Assembly (NCBI RefSeq): GCF_002025205.1
Contig: NZ_CP019947.1
Span: forward strand, 2,704,001-2,768,000
DNA from: Pseudomonas sp. CC6-YY-74
Lineage (GTDB): Bacteria; Pseudomonadota; Gammaproteobacteria; Pseudomonadales; Pseudomonadaceae
Direction of reading: 5' to 3'
Length of the DNA stretch: 64,000 bases
Under the pieces are notes generated by a model that was not told the origin of the DNA, did no database searches, and worked only from the letters and a program-made list of their open reading frames with translations. Positions 40,716-51,399 of this stretch are shown here, piece by piece; within the stretch, counting starts at the first letter, position 1; the number at the start of each line of letters is the position of its first letter. The position numbers were made by a program, and so were the translations under genes.

Positions 40716-41864
40716 TCAGGTTCGATTGGCGGCGGAACTCGGCGTCTCGGCCTCGCTACTCAACTCACGCACGGCAATGTAGCGTTCGCTACGACGGGTA
40801 CGATCCATGACCTGGCCGACCAACTGGCCGCAGGCAGCATCGATGTCTTCGCCGCGCGGGGTACGCACGGTGACATTGTGCCCGGCTTTGTGCAGCAGAT
40901 CCTGGAAACGGCGAATGGCATTGTTGCTCGGCCGCTCGTAACCCGAGAAGGGGAAGGGATTAAACGGAATCAGGTTGATCTTGCAAGGTACATTTTGCAG
41001 AAGTGCGATCATCTGCTCAGCATGCTCGGGCTTATCGTTGACATCCTTGAGCAGGGTGTACTCGATGGTCAGCACACGCTTCTCGCCGAGGCGCGAGACA
41101 TAACGTTGGCAGGCCGCCAGCAACATCTCCAGCGGGTACTTCTTGTTGATCGGCACCAACTGGTTGCGCAACTCATCGTTAGGCGCGTGCAACGACAGCG
41201 CCAGGGATACATCGATGACTTCACCCAGCTTGTCGATCATCGGCACCACGCCCGAGGTAGACAGGGTCACCTTGCGCTTGGAGATACCGTAACCGAGATC
41301 GTCCATCATGATCTTCATGGCGGCGACCACGTTGTCGAAGTTCAGCAGTGGCTCGCCCATGCCCATCATCACCACATTGGTGATGGCGCGATCGGATCTG
41401 GCGGGCACGCTACCGAATGACTTGCTGGCGATCCACACCTGACCGATCACTTCGGCGGCGGTCAGATCGCTATTGAAACCCTGTTTGCCCGTGGAGCAGA
41501 AACTGCAATCCAGAGCGCAACCCGCCTGCGAGGAAACACACAGGGTGCCGCGCGAACCTTGCGGGATATACACGGTTTCCACACAACTGCCTGACGCCAC
41601 CCGCACCACCCACTTGCGCGTGCCATCAGTAGAAATATCTTCGCTGACCACTTCCGGGCCACGAATTTCAGCACAGACCTTGAGTTTTTCCCGCAAGGCC
41701 TTGCTGACGTTGCTCATGACATCGAAATCATCGACGCCAAAGTGGTGAATCCACTTCATCAACTGACCGGCACGGAAACGTTTTTCCCCGATGTCCTCGA
41801 AGAATTGTTCCATCTCTGCCTGGGTCAGACCCAGTAGATTGATTTTGCCGGTAGCTTCAGTCAT
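40716..41864 (-). CDS. rlmN: Dual-specificity 23S rRNA/tRNA methyltransferase RlmN
   Basis: RlmN is a radical-SAM enzyme that methylates C2 of A2503 in 23S rRNA and A37 of some tRNAs. The 382-residue protein has the CxxxCxxC cluster motif (CALDCSFC), [12 protein letters not shown], and the C-terminal catalytic cysteine in DIDAACGQL, with the partner Cys in the radical-SAM half. It begins [13 protein letters not shown]. It lies 13 bp upstream of pilF and 24 bp downstream of ndk. Confidence 0.97.
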   Translation of the reverse strand: MTEATGKINLLGLTQAEMEQFFEDIGEKRFRAGQLMKWIHHFGVDDFDVMSNVSKALREKLKVCAEIRGPEVVSEDISTDGTRKWVVRVASGSCVETVYIPQGSRGTLCVSSQAGCALDCSFCSTGKQGFNSDLTAAEVIGQVWIASKSFGSVPARSDRAITNVVMMGMGEPLLNFDNVVAAMKIMMDDLGYGISKRKVTLSTSGVVPMIDKLGEVIDVSLALSLHAPNDELRNQLVPINKKYPLEMLLAACQRYVSRLGEKRVLTIEYTLLKDVNDKPEHAEQMIALLQNVPCKINLIPFNPFPFSGYERPSNNAIRRFQDLLHKAGHNVTVRTPRGEDIDAACGQLVGQVMDRTRRSERYIAVRELSSEAETPSSAANRT

Positions 41865-41888
41865 GGCTTCACCCTCGTACGCGTCGCC

Positions 41889-42320
41889 TTAGCGAAGACG
41901 CGCACATACCTCGGTAGCGGAGAAGAAGTAGGCGATTTCACGGGCGGCGGACGCCTCGGAATCGGAACCGTGTACCGCGTTCTCGTCGATGGATACGGCG
42001 AAATCGGCGCGAATGGTGCCGGCAGCCGCTTCTTTCGGGTTGGTTGCGCCCATCAGCTCACGATTCTTGACGATGGCATCTTCACCTTCCAGCACCTGCA
42101 CGATGACCGGACCCGAAACCATGAAAGCGACCAGATCCTTGAAGAAGCCGCGCTCGCTGTGCTCGGCGTAAAAACCGCCAGCTTCGCGCTCGGACAGCTG
42201 TACCATTTTCGAGGCAACGACGCGCAGGCCGGCTTTTTCGAAACGGCTGACGATCTCGCCAACAACATTCTTGGCAACAGCGTCAGGCTTGATGATGGAA
42301 AAAGTACGTTGAACAGCCAT
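41889..42320 (-). CDS. ndk: Nucleoside diphosphate kinase
   Basis: Ndk balances NTP and dNTP pools by phosphate transfer through a phosphohistidine. The 143-residue protein has the standard start [15 protein letters not shown] and the active-site histidine in NAVHGSDS. It precedes rlmN by 24 bp. A terminator (42349-42381) separates it from the ISC operon upstream, so it begins a new transcription unit. Confidence 0.98.
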   Translation of the reverse strand: MAVQRTFSIIKPDAVAKNVVGEIVSRFEKAGLRVVASKMVQLSEREAGGFYAEHSERGFFKDLVAFMVSGPVIVQVLEGEDAIVKNRELMGATNPKEAAAGTIRADFAVSIDENAVHGSDSEASAAREIAYFFSATEVCARLR

Positions 42321-42348
42321 GTGTAACTCCAGAAACGGTGGGTAATAC

Positions 42349-42381
42349 GAAAAATTAAACCCGCGAATTATACGCGGGTTT
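42349..42381 (-). terminator. Intrinsic terminator of the isc operon
   Basis: On the minus strand a 9-bp stem (AAACCCGCG / CGCGGGTTT) around a 7-nt loop is followed by AATTTTTCG. It lies after iscX and 29 bp before ndk, and should end the iscR-iscX transcript. Confidence 0.8.
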
Positions 42382-42481
42382 GGGGGGGAAATATAAGAGC
42401 AGCGCCAAGCAAGCATTGACGCCCATGGTTCGGGCCAATGCCAACTCGCTTGAAGCTTGCCGCTTATGGCTTACAGCTGGG

Positions 42482-42682
42482 TCAATCCGCCTCTTCGATC
42501 CAGGCGGCCTGAATGGCCTCAAGCACTTTCTCGCCACCACGCTGTGGATCGTCGGAAAAATCCGGCAATGCCAGTACCCAGCGATGCAGGTCGACAAAAT
42601 TGACGAAACGCGGATCGATGTCAGGCTTGCTTTCCGCCAACTGGATCGCGACTTCCAGCACATCGGACCATTTTAGGCTCAT
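42482..42682 (-). CDS. iscX: Fe-S assembly protein IscX
   Basis: IscX is a small acidic protein that binds IscS and iron and modulates cluster assembly. The 66-residue protein has the typical features MSLKWSDVLEVAIQLAE, DPRFVNFVDLHRWVLAL and C-terminal EAIQAAWIEE. It is the last gene of the isc operon, 23 bp after fdx. Confidence 0.95.
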   Translation of the reverse strand: MSLKWSDVLEVAIQLAESKPDIDPRFVNFVDLHRWVLALPDFSDDPQRGGEKVLEAIQAAWIEEAD

Positions 42683-42705
42683 GACCTGCTCCTTATGCCG
42701 AATAT

Positions 42706-43044
42706 TCAGTGCCCTTCGGACACTTGATTGATGGTGTACCTGGGGATCTCGACCACCAGATCCTGCTCAGCCACCACCGCCTGACAAGACAGCCGCGAAT
42801 TAGGCTCCAGCCCCCAGGCCTTGTCCAGCATATCGTCTTCGAGTTCGTCGGATGGCTCCATAGAAGCAAACCCCTCGCGAACCACCACGTGACACGTCGT
42901 ACAGGCACAGGATTTCTCACAGGCATGCTCGATGCCGATACCGTGGCGAAGCGCGACGTTGAGCACGGTTTCACCCGGCTGCGCTTCGATCACCAGCCCT
43001 TCAGGGCAGTGGTCGGCGTTGGGCAGAAAAATCACCTGCGGCAT
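42706..43044 (-). CDS. fdx: ISC-type [2Fe-2S] ferredoxin
   Basis: This ferredoxin donates electrons for cluster assembly on IscU. The 112-residue protein has four ligand cysteines in the adrenodoxin-type pattern: CEKSCACTTC (three of them ligands) and SCQAVV. It starts 2 bp after the hscA stop, as is usual in this operon. Confidence 0.96.
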   Translation of the reverse strand: MPQVIFLPNADHCPEGLVIEAQPGETVLNVALRHGIGIEHACEKSCACTTCHVVVREGFASMEPSDELEDDMLDKAWGLEPNSRLSCQAVVAEQDLVVEIPRYTINQVSEGH

Positions 43045-43046
43045 GT

Positions 43047-44912
43047 TTATTCCTCGATTTCATTAAGACTACGGCCAGCCAATGCGGCTTTGACCGTGGC
43101 ATCCAGGCGACGAGCGGCAAAGGCATCGGTCAACTGGGTCAAGCGCTTGGTCTGCTGCTCGATGGCCAGGCCATCGTTACTCGCCATCAGCGCGCGCAAC
43201 TGCTGCATTTGCGCATCGATAGCCAGGCGCTCATCGGCGCCCAGCAAACGTTCGCCATCGGCTTGCAAGGCAGCCTCCACCGCCTCGAGCAGACGTTGAG
43301 CATCCACCTGCAGTTCACGCAATACACGGGCGACCTTGTCGTCACCGGCATTCTTGAAAGAGTCCTGCAGCATTCGCGCGATTTCGCCATCGGTAAGCCC
43401 GTAAGACGGCTTGACCTGGATGCTCGCCTCCACCCCCGAAGCCAGCTCGCGGGCCGCTACGCCGAGCAAGCCATCGGCATCGACCTGGAAGGTCACACGA
43501 ATCTTCGCCGAACCGGCGACCATTGGCGGAATACCGCGCAACTCGAAACGCGCCAGGGAGCGGCAATCGCTGATCAGCTCGCGCTCACCTTGCAGCACAT
43601 GAATCATCATGGCCGTCTGGCCATCTTTATAGGTGGTGAAGTCCTGAGCACGCGCCACCGGAATGGTGGTGTTGCGCGGAATGACCTTCTCCATCAGCCC
43701 GCCCATGGTTTCCAGGCCAAGCGACAGCGGAATCACGTCCAGCAGCAACAGCTCGTCACCCTCCGCACGCTTGTTACCCGCCAGCGCATCGGCCTGGATC
43801 GCGGCACCAATGGCCACCACCTGATCCGGATCGATATCGGTCAAGGGCTCGCGGGCGAACATCTCGGCGACCGCCTGGCGCACGCGCGGCACGCGAGTCG
43901 AACCACCGACCATGACCACGGCCTCGACCTCTTCCAGCTCGATTCCGGCATCGCGCACGGCTCGCCGACAGGCCTTGAGGCTGCGCGCCAGCATCGGCTC
44001 GATCAACCCTTCGAACTGCTCGCGACTCAACTGCCCCTGCCAGGTTCCATAACTGAGTTGGGCCGCAGCACAACTGGTCAGGGCCTCCTTGGCCACGCAG
44101 GCAGCCTGCAACAGGCTGCGCTGCTCGCCCGGATCGAGATCGGCAGACAGACCGGCTTGTTCGATTATCCAGCCAGCAATCGCATGATCGAAGTCATCAC
44201 CACCCAAGGCACTGTCACCACCGGTGGCCAATACCTCGAAAACCCCACCGGTCAGACGTAAAATGGAAATATCGAAGGTGCCGCCGCCCAGGTCATAAAT
44301 CGCCACCACGCCCTCGGCATGCTGGTCCAGACCATAGGCCACGGCCGCAGCGGTCGGCTCATTGAGCAAGCGCAGCACATTCAAGCCGGCCAGACGCGCC
44401 GCATCCTTGGTGGCCTGGCGCTGGGAGTCATCGAAGTAGGCCGGCACCGTGATTACCGCACCAACCAGCTCGCCACCCAGGGCGGCTTCGGCACGCTGAC
44501 GCAGCACCTTGAGGATATCGGCAGACACTTCGACCGGGCTTTTCGGCCCCTGCACCGTATCGATGAAGGGCATGTGCGACTCGCCTTCGACAAAGCGATA
44601 GGGCAACTGCTCACCCAATTGCTTGACGTCGGCCAGGCCACGCCCCATCAGGCGCTTGACTGACAGTACGGTATTCAGCGGGTCAGCCGATGCGGCCAGC
44701 CTGGCGGCCTCGCCGACCTCGACATGGTCGACGTGATAGCGCACCGCGGAAGGCAGGATGACCCGCCCTGCGGCATCGGCGATCGGCTCAGATAGGCCGC
44801 TGCGCAGGGCGGCGACCAGCGAATTAGTGGTTCCCAGATCAATCCCCACCGCCAACCGACGCTGGTGGGGCTGGGGGCTCTGTCCGGGCTCAGCGATCTG
44901 CAGTAAGGCCAT
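43047..44912 (-). CDS. hscA: Fe-S assembly chaperone HscA (Hsp70 family)
   Basis: HscA uses ATP to help release clusters from IscU to target proteins. The 621-residue Hsp70 has [12 protein letters not shown] near the N-terminus (about 24-35), [12 protein letters not shown], a linker [11 protein letters not shown], and the peptide-binding domain, which recognises LPPVK in IscU (present in the IscU here as ALPPVKIH). It follows hscB by 53 bp. Confidence 0.97.
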   Translation of the reverse strand: MALLQIAEPGQSPQPHQRRLAVGIDLGTTNSLVAALRSGLSEPIADAAGRVILPSAVRYHVDHVEVGEAARLAASADPLNTVLSVKRLMGRGLADVKQLGEQLPYRFVEGESHMPFIDTVQGPKSPVEVSADILKVLRQRAEAALGGELVGAVITVPAYFDDSQRQATKDAARLAGLNVLRLLNEPTAAAVAYGLDQHAEGVVAIYDLGGGTFDISILRLTGGVFEVLATGGDSALGGDDFDHAIAGWIIEQAGLSADLDPGEQRSLLQAACVAKEALTSCAAAQLSYGTWQGQLSREQFEGLIEPMLARSLKACRRAVRDAGIELEEVEAVVMVGGSTRVPRVRQAVAEMFAREPLTDIDPDQVVAIGAAIQADALAGNKRAEGDELLLLDVIPLSLGLETMGGLMEKVIPRNTTIPVARAQDFTTYKDGQTAMMIHVLQGERELISDCRSLARFELRGIPPMVAGSAKIRVTFQVDADGLLGVAARELASGVEASIQVKPSYGLTDGEIARMLQDSFKNAGDDKVARVLRELQVDAQRLLEAVEAALQADGERLLGADERLAIDAQMQQLRALMASNDGLAIEQQTKRLTQLTDAFAARRLDATVKAALAGRSLNEIEE

Positions 44913-44965
44913 GATTAATAAATGCTTATCTGTATATCAGGCGTGCCACGTTGGCTGCGCGAGGG

Positions 44966-45487
44966 TTAATCGTCGAGGCGCTCTTCCAGCTGGCGCACTT
45001 CGTGGGAAAGCTTGTCGAGAAACTGCATGCGGCGCATCAGGCGCTCGGCCTCGGCGCGACGCAACGAATCATCCCAACAAACGGCAAAGCTCTCGTTCAA
45101 CTCATCCTGAGCAATCTTCAGGCGCCGCTTGAACGTCGCCACGCCCGTCAAATCGGTGCTGTCCTGCAGATCTTCCAATTCTTCACGCCAATGCATCTGC
45201 TGCAGCAGGAAGTCCGGGTCTTGCACCGTGACTTCCAGGGGCAATTCCGGCCCGCCCAATGCCAACAGGTAACGCGCGCGCTTGGGCGAACTTTTCAGCG
45301 TGCTATAAGCCTCATTGAGGCTGGCCGAATGTTCCAGCGCCAAACGTTGCTCACGGTCAGAGGCATCGGCGAAACGATCCGGATGGACAGTGCGCGCCAG
45401 CTCGCGATAACGCACGGCCAACTGCTCCAGATCCAGACGGAAGCTTGGTTGCAGAGCGAACAGGGCGAAATGACAAGGACTACCCAC
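44966..45487 (-). CDS. hscB: Fe-S assembly J-domain cochaperone HscB
   Basis: HscB delivers IscU to HscA and stimulates its ATPase. The 173-residue protein begins at a GTG ([12 protein letters not shown]), chosen because homologues start with the same GxPCHF and TGAGG lies just upstream. An earlier in-frame ATG would overlap iscA. The J domain carries the HPD motif in [10 protein letters not shown], and the C-terminal three-helix domain ends LEERLDD. Confidence 0.95.
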   Translation of the reverse strand: MGSPCHFALFALQPSFRLDLEQLAVRYRELARTVHPDRFADASDREQRLALEHSASLNEAYSTLKSSPKRARYLLALGGPELPLEVTVQDPDFLLQQMHWREELEDLQDSTDLTGVATFKRRLKIAQDELNESFAVCWDDSLRRAEAERLMRRMQFLDKLSHEVRQLEERLDD

Positions 45488-45494
45488 ACATGCC

Positions 45495-45818
45495 TCAGAT
45501 ATTAAAGCTTTCGCCGCAGCCACATTCGCCGCGCACGTTAGGATTGTTGAACTTGAAGCCTTCGTTCAAACCTTCCTTGACGAAGTCCAGCTCGGTACCG
45601 TCGAGGTACACCAGGCTCTTGGGATCGATGATCACCTTGACCCCGTGAGTCTCGAACACCTGGTCTTCGCTGGCGGCCTCGTCGACGAACTCCAGCACAT
45701 AAGCCAGGCCCGAACAGCCAGTAGTGCGCACAGCCAGGCGGATGCCGTCGCCCTTACCGCGCCCTTCAAGCGAACGCCGCACGTGCTGAGCGGCAGCTTC
45801 GGTCATGCTGATAGCCAT
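45495..45818 (-). CDS. iscA: Iron-sulfur cluster assembly protein IscA
   Basis: IscA is an A-type carrier, chiefly for [4Fe-4S] cluster maturation. The 107-residue protein has the three conserved cysteines: TTGCSGLAY and the C-terminal [12 protein letters not shown] at 45818 is preceded by an excellent AAGGAGG; a TTG 6 nt further upstream is less likely. It is 11 bp after iscU. Confidence 0.97.
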   Translation of the reverse strand: MAISMTEAAAQHVRRSLEGRGKGDGIRLAVRTTGCSGLAYVLEFVDEAASEDQVFETHGVKVIIDPKSLVYLDGTELDFVKEGLNEGFKFNNPNVRGECGCGESFNI

Positions 45819-45829
45819 CGACAACCTCC

Positions 45830-46216
45830 TTAGAGCAAGCCTTTCTTCTGCTTGTAATCACGCACGGCCGCCTTGATGGCGTCCTCGGCGAGTACCGAGC
45901 AGTGGATTTTCACCGGCGGCAACGCCAACTCTTCGGCGAGGTGGGTGTTCTTGATGGTTTCCGCTTCATCCAGAGTCTTACCCTTCATCCACTCGGTGGC
46001 GAGGGAGCTGGAGGCAATCGCGGAACCGCAGCCATAGGTCTTGAACTTGGCGTCTTCAATCACGCCCTGCTCGTTGACCTTGATCTGCAAGCGCATCACG
46101 TCGCCACACGCCGGGGCGCCGACCATGCCGGTACCGACATCCGGATCTTCCGCGTCCATCTTGCCGACGTTGCGCGGGTTTTCGTAGTGGTCAATAACCT
46201 TTTCACTGTAAGCCAT
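45830..46216 (-). CDS. iscU: Fe-S cluster scaffold IscU
   Basis: IscU is the scaffold on which IscS-derived sulfur and iron are assembled. The 128-residue protein has the three ligand cysteines ([28 protein letters not shown]), an Asp beside the first, and the HscA-recognition stretch LPPVK. It lies between iscS and iscA in the standard order. Confidence 0.98.
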   Translation of the reverse strand: MAYSEKVIDHYENPRNVGKMDAEDPDVGTGMVGAPACGDVMRLQIKVNEQGVIEDAKFKTYGCGSAIASSSLATEWMKGKTLDEAETIKNTHLAEELALPPVKIHCSVLAEDAIKAAVRDYKQKKGLL

Positions 46217-46256
46217 GCTGGTATTCCTCTCTCATCAGGGCTGCTCAACGGCAGCT

Positions 46257-47471
46257 TTAGTGTGCAGCCCACTCGACCTTGGACAGATCGACACCCTCTT
46301 TGAACATATCCCACAGCGGCGACAAATCGCGCAGCTTGGTGACCGCCTCGCGAACTTTCTGCGCGGCGTAGTCGATTTCTTCTTCAGTGGAGAACCGGCC
46401 GAAGGTGAAACGGATCGAGCTGTGCGCCAACTCGTCGTTACGACCCAGGGCGCGCAACACATACGATGGCTCAAGAGAAGCCGAGGTACAGGCCGAACCC
46501 GACGATACCGCCAGATCCTTGAGCGCCATGATCAACGACTCGCCTTCGACATAGTTGAAGCTGAGGTTGAGGTTGTGCGGCACACGCGAGGTCATACTGC
46601 CGTTCACGTACAACTCTTCCAGGCCATCGACCTGCTCGAAGAAACGATCACGCAAGGCCTTGATGCGCTGGTTTTCCTGGACCATTTCTTCCTTGGCAAT
46701 ACGGAAGGCTTCGCCCATGCCGACGATCTGGTGAGTCGCCAGGGTGCCGGAGCGCATACCGCGCTCATGACCACCGCCATGGGTCTGCGCTTCCAGGCGC
46801 ACGCGCGGCTTGCGCCGGACGTAGAGCGCGCCGACGCCCTTGGGGCCGTAGGTCTTGTGCGCCGAGAAGGACATCAGGTCGACCTTGAGTTTCTCCAGAT
46901 CGATTGCCACCTTGCCGGTGGACTGCGCCGCATCGACGTGGAAGAACACGCCGCGCGCGCGAGTCACTTCACCGATGCCCGCGATATCGTTGATGGTGCC
47001 GATTTCGTTGTTGACATGCATGATCGACACCAAAATGGTGTCCTCGCGCAGCGCCGCCTCGACCATGGCCGGAGTAATCAGCCCGTCTTCACCCGGCTCG
47101 ATATAGGTCACCTCGAAGCCTTCGCGCTCCAACTGGCGGGTGGTGTCCAACACCGCCTTGTGCTCGATCTTCGAGGTGACGATGTGCTTGCCCTTGCCAC
47201 TGTAGAAGTGCGCAATGCCCTTGATCGCCAGGTTGTCCGACTCGGTGGCACCGGAGGTCCAGACGATCTCGCGCGGGTCGGCATTGACCAGCTCGGCGAC
47301 CTGACGGCGACCATTCTCAACAGCCTCCTCGGCCTTCCAGCCAAACACATGGGAGCGCGATGCCGGATTGCCGAAGTTGCCATCGACCAGCAAACACTCA
47401 CTCATCTTTTGCGCCACACGCGGATCGACCGGGGTGGTGGCGGAATAATCGAGGTAAATCGGCAATTTCAT
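46257..47471 (-). CDS. iscS: Cysteine desulfurase IscS
   Basis: IscS takes sulfur from cysteine for clusters, tRNA thiolation and other pathways. The 404-residue PLP enzyme begins [18 protein letters not shown]. It has the PLP lysine in [12 protein letters not shown] and the persulfide cysteine in [16 protein letters not shown], with [11 protein letters not shown] near the end. It is 49 bp after iscR, inside the operon. Confidence 0.98.
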   Translation of the reverse strand: MKLPIYLDYSATTPVDPRVAQKMSECLLVDGNFGNPASRSHVFGWKAEEAVENGRRQVAELVNADPREIVWTSGATESDNLAIKGIAHFYSGKGKHIVTSKIEHKAVLDTTRQLEREGFEVTYIEPGEDGLITPAMVEAALREDTILVSIMHVNNEIGTINDIAGIGEVTRARGVFFHVDAAQSTGKVAIDLEKLKVDLMSFSAHKTYGPKGVGALYVRRKPRVRLEAQTHGGGHERGMRSGTLATHQIVGMGEAFRIAKEEMVQENQRIKALRDRFFEQVDGLEELYVNGSMTSRVPHNLNLSFNYVEGESLIMALKDLAVSSGSACTSASLEPSYVLRALGRNDELAHSSIRFTFGRFSTEEEIDYAAQKVREAVTKLRDLSPLWDMFKEGVDLSKVEWAAH

Positions 47472-47520
47472 TGATCTTCTCCTAATCAGGTTTCTGGCCA
47501 CGCGGGCCGGCACCCTACGT

Positions 47521-48012
47521 TCAATCGACGGTGGATGCTGCAATCTTATCTAGGTGCGGCATCCTGCCATTACTGCGCCGCTGATCCTGAGACTGCGCGA
47601 TTTCCTGCACTTCGCGGCGCGTCACCAGATCAGCCAAACTGATGCCACTGAGGAACTCATGAATCTGCTGACTCAGGTCGCACCACAGATGATGGGTCAG
47701 GCAAGTCTCACCGCCATGGCAATCGCCCTGCCCTTGACAGCGCGTGGCATCGACCGACTCGTTGACCGCATCGATTACTTCGGCTACCTGGATACCCTGC
47801 ATGTCGCGCGACAACTGGTAACCACCGCCAGGACCACGCACGCTGGAAACCAGATTACTCCGCCGCAGCTTGGCGAACAGCTGCTCGAGGTATGACAGGG
47901 AGATACCCTGACGCTCGGAGATATCGGCCAGGGACACCGGCCCATGCTGCGCATGTAGCGCCAGATCGAGCATGGCGGTAACGGCGTAACGGCCTTTGGT
48001 GGTCAGTCGCAT
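47521..48012 (-). CDS. iscR: Iron-sulfur-sensing regulator IscR
   Basis: IscR is an Rrf2-family repressor that holds a [2Fe-2S] cluster and represses its own operon when clusters are plentiful. The 163-residue protein has the winged helix ([33 protein letters not shown]) and cluster ligands Cys92, Cys98, Cys104 and His107 ([18 protein letters not shown]). A close match to the type 1 IscR box lies in its promoter (48054-48078). It is the first gene of the isc operon. Confidence 0.97.
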   Translation of the reverse strand: MRLTTKGRYAVTAMLDLALHAQHGPVSLADISERQGISLSYLEQLFAKLRRSNLVSSVRGPGGGYQLSRDMQGIQVAEVIDAVNESVDATRCQGQGDCHGGETCLTHHLWCDLSQQIHEFLSGISLADLVTRREVQEIAQSQDQRRSNGRMPHLDKIAASTVD

Positions 48013-48045
48013 AAGGGAGTTACCACGGGATCACAATTTGCAGCG

Positions 48046-48078
48046 AGTATGCAATTCCCGAGTATTCAAGTCAACTAT
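48046..48078 (-). promoter_or_regulatory. iscR promoter with type 1 IscR box
   Basis: Minus-strand bases 48078-48054 match the 25-bp type 1 IscR consensus at about 21 positions as I compare them from memory. The box overlaps a -35 TTGACT (48074-48069), with CATACT 17 bp further on (48051-48046). Holo-IscR binding there would block RNA polymerase, giving the known negative feedback of isc operons. Confidence 0.75.
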
Positions 48079-48152
48079 AAGACCTAGTGTTTTACTCGGG
48101 ATTAGCCGCACCCGGAGGGCGCCCAGCATAGCAAAGCACTCGCCCGCGCGCA

Positions 48153-48932
48153 TCACGCTACCGGCTTGCCATCCTGATCCTTGCACACGCCAACGAAGTC
48201 CTCGTCGCGCAACGCCGGCAACTCCTTGGCGCAGTAGTCACTGCCCAACTCGTTAAGCGCAGTGCACATGCCTTCCAGGCGCCCATCAACCGCCTGCAAG
48301 TGATCGAGCAACTGGCCAATGGCGCGCGCCACCGGATCCGGCATGTCCTGACCGACGCCATAGGCATCGAAGCCCAGTTTTTCCGCCATGGCCTGACGCT
48401 TGGCTGCCTGCTCGTCATCCACCTTGACGATGATCCGCCCGGGAATACCGACCGCAGTCGCCCCCGCCGGCACCTCCTTGGTCACCACCGCATTGGAGCC
48501 GATCTTGGCACCCGCGCCCACCGTGAACGGCCCGAGCACCTTGGCCCCCGCGCCGACCACCACACCATCTTCCAGCGTCGGATGGCGCTTGCCCTTGTTC
48601 CAGCTGGTACCGCCCAGAGTCACGCCCTGATACAGAGTGACATCGTTGCCGATTTCGGCCGTCTCGCCGATGACAATGCCCATGCCATGGTCGATGAAGA
48701 AGCGCCGACCGATCTTCGCCCCCGGATGGATCTCGATCCCGGTCAGCCAGCGCCCCAGATTGGAGACCACCCGCGCCAACCATTTCCAACCGGACGTCCA
48801 CAGCGCATGCGCCAGACGATGCAACCAGACCGCATGCAGGCCCGGGTAGCAGGTCACCACCTCAAGCGCATTGCGCGCCGCCGGATCGCGATGGAATACG
48901 CTCTGGATATCTTCCCGCATGCGCTCAAACAT
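48153..48932 (-). CDS. cysE: Serine O-acetyltransferase CysE
   Basis: CysE makes O-acetylserine, the precursor of cysteine. The 259-residue protein has an N-terminal helical part ([20 protein letters not shown]) and a left-handed beta-helix with [17 protein letters not shown] and the loop [17 protein letters not shown]. It overlaps the end of trmJ by 8 bp and lies upstream of the isc operon, whose IscS uses cysteine, although the isc operon has its own promoter. Confidence 0.95.
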   Translation of the reverse strand: MFERMREDIQSVFHRDPAARNALEVVTCYPGLHAVWLHRLAHALWTSGWKWLARVVSNLGRWLTGIEIHPGAKIGRRFFIDHGMGIVIGETAEIGNDVTLYQGVTLGGTSWNKGKRHPTLEDGVVVGAGAKVLGPFTVGAGAKIGSNAVVTKEVPAGATAVGIPGRIIVKVDDEQAAKRQAMAEKLGFDAYGVGQDMPDPVARAIGQLLDHLQAVDGRLEGMCTALNELGSDYCAKELPALRDEDFVGVCKDQDGKPVA

Positions 48933-49704
48933 CAGTTTTCCCCTGTTTAAGGTGCTCACCACGCGCCGCCTTGACGGTTTCCGTCAAAATGCCACGCAAG
49001 ATATTGATTTCCAGCTTACTGATACCGCTACGACCGTACAGGCGCCGCAAGCGGCTCATCAAGTGCCGCGGCTTGGCCGGATCGAGAAAGCCGATCTCGA
49101 CCAGGGCGAGCTGCAGATGCGCATAAAAGGACTCCAACTCATCTGCCGTCACCGGCTGGGAACTCTGAATCGCCGTGGTCTCCAACTTGAGCGTCTTGGT
49201 CGGCTTATTCTGCGCCGCCAGCCAGGCCATGCGCACCTCATAGGCCAGCACCTGCACGGCCGCCGCCAGGTTCAGCGAACTGAAATCCGGATCGGACGGA
49301 ATGTGCACATGAAAATGGCAACGCTGCAGTTCCTCGTTGGTCAGGCCGGCGTATTCACGACCGAACACCAAGGCCACTTCGGCCCCCTGCAGAGCCTGCT
49401 CGCACGCGGCCAGCCCGCACTCGCGCGGATCGAGCAACGGCCAGGGAATGCGTCGATCGCGCGCACTGGTCCCCAGCACCAGACTGCAACCGACCAGCGC
49501 CTCTTCAAGCGTGCCGACCACCTGCGCAGCCTCAAGCACATCGGTCGCCCCCGAGGCCCGAGCCACCGCATCGCCACTGGGAAAGTCCATCGGCTCGACC
49601 AGCACCAGGCGCGACAGACCCATGTTTTTCATGGCGCGCGCAGCACCACCGATATTGCCGGGATGACTGGTATTAACCAGAACCACTCGAATATTTTGCA
49701 GCAA
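48925..49704 (-). CDS. trmJ: tRNA (cytidine/uridine-2'-O)-methyltransferase TrmJ
   Basis: TrmJ methylates the ribose at position 32 of several tRNAs. The 259-residue SPOUT (TrmH-family) enzyme shows [32 protein letters not shown] and the knot-forming [19 protein letters not shown], with a C-terminal helical extension. The start is a TTG at 49704 (MLQNIRVVL), chosen because homologues begin with [14 protein letters not shown]. It is translationally coupled to cysE by overlap. Confidence 0.93.
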   Translation of the reverse strand: MLQNIRVVLVNTSHPGNIGGAARAMKNMGLSRLVLVEPMDFPSGDAVARASGATDVLEAAQVVGTLEEALVGCSLVLGTSARDRRIPWPLLDPRECGLAACEQALQGAEVALVFGREYAGLTNEELQRCHFHVHIPSDPDFSSLNLAAAVQVLAYEVRMAWLAAQNKPTKTLKLETTAIQSSQPVTADELESFYAHLQLALVEIGFLDPAKPRHLMSRLRRLYGRSGISKLEINILRGILTETVKAARGEHLKQGKTDV

Positions 49705-49849
49705 CGCAAACGCTCACATGGGCAGCCAAGGGCAGCAAAGCTTACAGAACCACCCAGGGTAATGCCATGCACGACACAGACGGCACTTCATCCACCAGGC
49801 TTTTCTGCTAATATTGCCGGCTTTCTTTAACAACCCAGGTGAATCGCCC

Positions 49850-50665
49850 ATGCAGCCCATGCTGAATATCGCCCTGCGCGCAGCCCGTAGCGCCGGTGAA
49901 ATGATTTTCCGCTCGATCGAACGCTTGGACGTCATCTCGGTCGACGAGAAAGATGCCAAGGATTACGTCACCGAAATCGATCGCTCTGCCGAGCTGCTGA
50001 TCATCCAAGCGCTGCGCAAGGCTTATCCGACCCACGGCTTCCTCGGCGAGGAAGGCGGCCTGATCGAAGGCAGCGGTGACGGCGCCGACTACTTGTGGAT
50101 CATCGATCCACTGGACGGCACCACCAACTTTATCCGCGGTGTGCCGCATTTCGCCGTCAGCCTGGCCTGCAAGTACCGCGGCCGACTGGAGCATGCCGTG
50201 GTCATCGACCCGGTACGCCAGGAAGAATTTACCGCCAGTCGCGGCCGTGGCGCCGCCCTCAACGGCCGTCGCCTGCGCGTCAGCTCACGCAAGAGCCTGG
50301 AAGGCGCCCTGCTCGGCACCGGCTTCCCATTCCGCGACAGCCAGCTCGACAACCTGGAAAACTACCTGGGCATGTTCCGCAACCTGGTCGGCCAGACCGC
50401 TGGCGTTCGTCGTGCGGGCGCCGCCAGCCTGGACCTGGCCTATGTGGCTGCAGGCCGTTTCGATGCCTTCTGGGAATTCGGCCTGTCCGAATGGGACATG
50501 GCAGCCGGCGCCCTGCTGATTCAGGAAGCAGGCGGCCTGGTCAGCGACTTCACCGGTGGCCACGAATTCCTCGAGAAAGGCCAGATCGTCGCCGGCAACA
50601 CCAAGTGCTTCAAGGCAGTGCTGACGGCCATCCAGCCGCATCTTTCCGCCTCAATGAAGCGCTGA
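49850..50665 (+). CDS. suhB: Inositol-1-monophosphatase family protein SuhB
   Basis: SuhB is an inositol monophosphatase fold that also takes part in rRNA transcription antitermination in enterobacteria. The 271-residue protein has metal-binding motifs GEEGG, IDPLDGTTNFIRG and SEWDMAAGALLIQEAGG. ATG at 49850 follows CAGGTGAATCGCCC; homologues start with MQPMLNIALRAAR. It is divergent from trmJ and ends at paired terminators. Confidence 0.95.
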   Translation: MQPMLNIALRAARSAGEMIFRSIERLDVISVDEKDAKDYVTEIDRSAELLIIQALRKAYPTHGFLGEEGGLIEGSGDGADYLWIIDPLDGTTNFIRGVPHFAVSLACKYRGRLEHAVVIDPVRQEEFTASRGRGAALNGRRLRVSSRKSLEGALLGTGFPFRDSQLDNLENYLGMFRNLVGQTAGVRRAGAASLDLAYVAAGRFDAFWEFGLSEWDMAAGALLIQEAGGLVSDFTGGHEFLEKGQIVAGNTKCFKAVLTAIQPHLSASMKR

Positions 50666-50680
50666 TTGCTCGATAAATAA

Positions 50681-50705
50681 AAAACCGGCCAACGGCCGGT
50701 TTTTT
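50681..50705. terminator. Intrinsic terminator after suhB
   Basis: AAAACCGGCC-AAC-GGCCGGTTTTTT has a near-perfect 10-bp stem with A-run and T-run on either side, so it works in both directions. It lies 15 bp after the suhB stop. Confidence 0.88.
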
Positions 50706-50715
50706 AATGCCCACA

Positions 50716-50741
50716 AAAAAGCGCCCCACAGGGCGCTTTTT
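50716..50741. terminator. Second bidirectional terminator, facing the glycine-zipper gene
   Basis: AAAAAGCGCCC, a short loop and GGGCGCTTTTT form a symmetric hairpin 12 bp from the end of the minus-strand gene at 50753. With the preceding hairpin it insulates convergent suhB and the glycine-zipper gene. Confidence 0.85.
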
Positions 50742-50752
50742 CATTTGCAGGG

Positions 50753-51289
50753 TTACTCGGCCGTTTCGGCCATTACCAACTGCCCATCCTTGACCGGAAT
50801 CCGACTACCCGGATCATTGTCCATACGCACCCGCCCTGCTTTACCATCCAACTGATACTTCACGTCATAACCGACCACTTTCTCGCTGGTATCGGTCACG
50901 GTGCGACAGCGGTTTTCAGTGGTGGTATAGGTGGCGCCCGCCTGCATGTTTTCCTGCACCTTGTTGCCGGCGTAACCGCCACCAACGGCACCAGCTACGG
51001 TGGCAATCTTCTTGCCAGAACCGCCACCCACCTGATTACCCAGCAAACCGCCAACAACCGCACCGATCGCCGTACCGGCAATCTGATGCTGGTCCTTTAC
51101 CGGCTTCTGCCGGGTCACGGTGACATCCTCACAGACCTCACGCGGGGTTTTGATCGCCTCCTTGATCGGCTGCACAGCTAGAACTTCCGCGTACTCGGAA
51201 CCACTCATCAGATTATAAGTGGCCACTGCACCGCCTGCCGTCACACCGACAGCACCCAGCACAGCACCAACGAGCATTGACTTGTTCAT
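50753..51289 (-). CDS. Glycine-zipper 2TM-domain envelope protein
   Basis: This 178-residue protein has an N-terminal hydrophobic segment (MLVGAVLGAVGVTAGGAVAT), a central glycine zipper (IAGTAIGAVVGGLLGNQVGGGSGKKIATVAGAVGGGYAGNK, about 70-110) and a polar C-terminal domain with CRTVTDTSEKVVGYDVKYQ. Related proteins of the SlyB/Rickettsia 17-kDa type sit in the cell envelope. There is no lipobox, so it is probably exported or anchored by the N-terminal helix. Function unknown. Confidence 0.82.
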   Translation of the reverse strand: MNKSMLVGAVLGAVGVTAGGAVATYNLMSGSEYAEVLAVQPIKEAIKTPREVCEDVTVTRQKPVKDQHQIAGTAIGAVVGGLLGNQVGGGSGKKIATVAGAVGGGYAGNKVQENMQAGATYTTTENRCRTVTDTSEKVVGYDVKYQLDGKAGRVRMDNDPGSRIPVKDGQLVMAETAE

Positions 51290-51399
51290 AAGAACTCCTG
51301 GTTTTCGCTTATTCGGCGCATGGCGCCCGATCTAGCATAATTGGACTGGAGCGACTCGCAGCAAGTTCAACAAGTTACCCCACGCAGAAGCGCGCAGAT

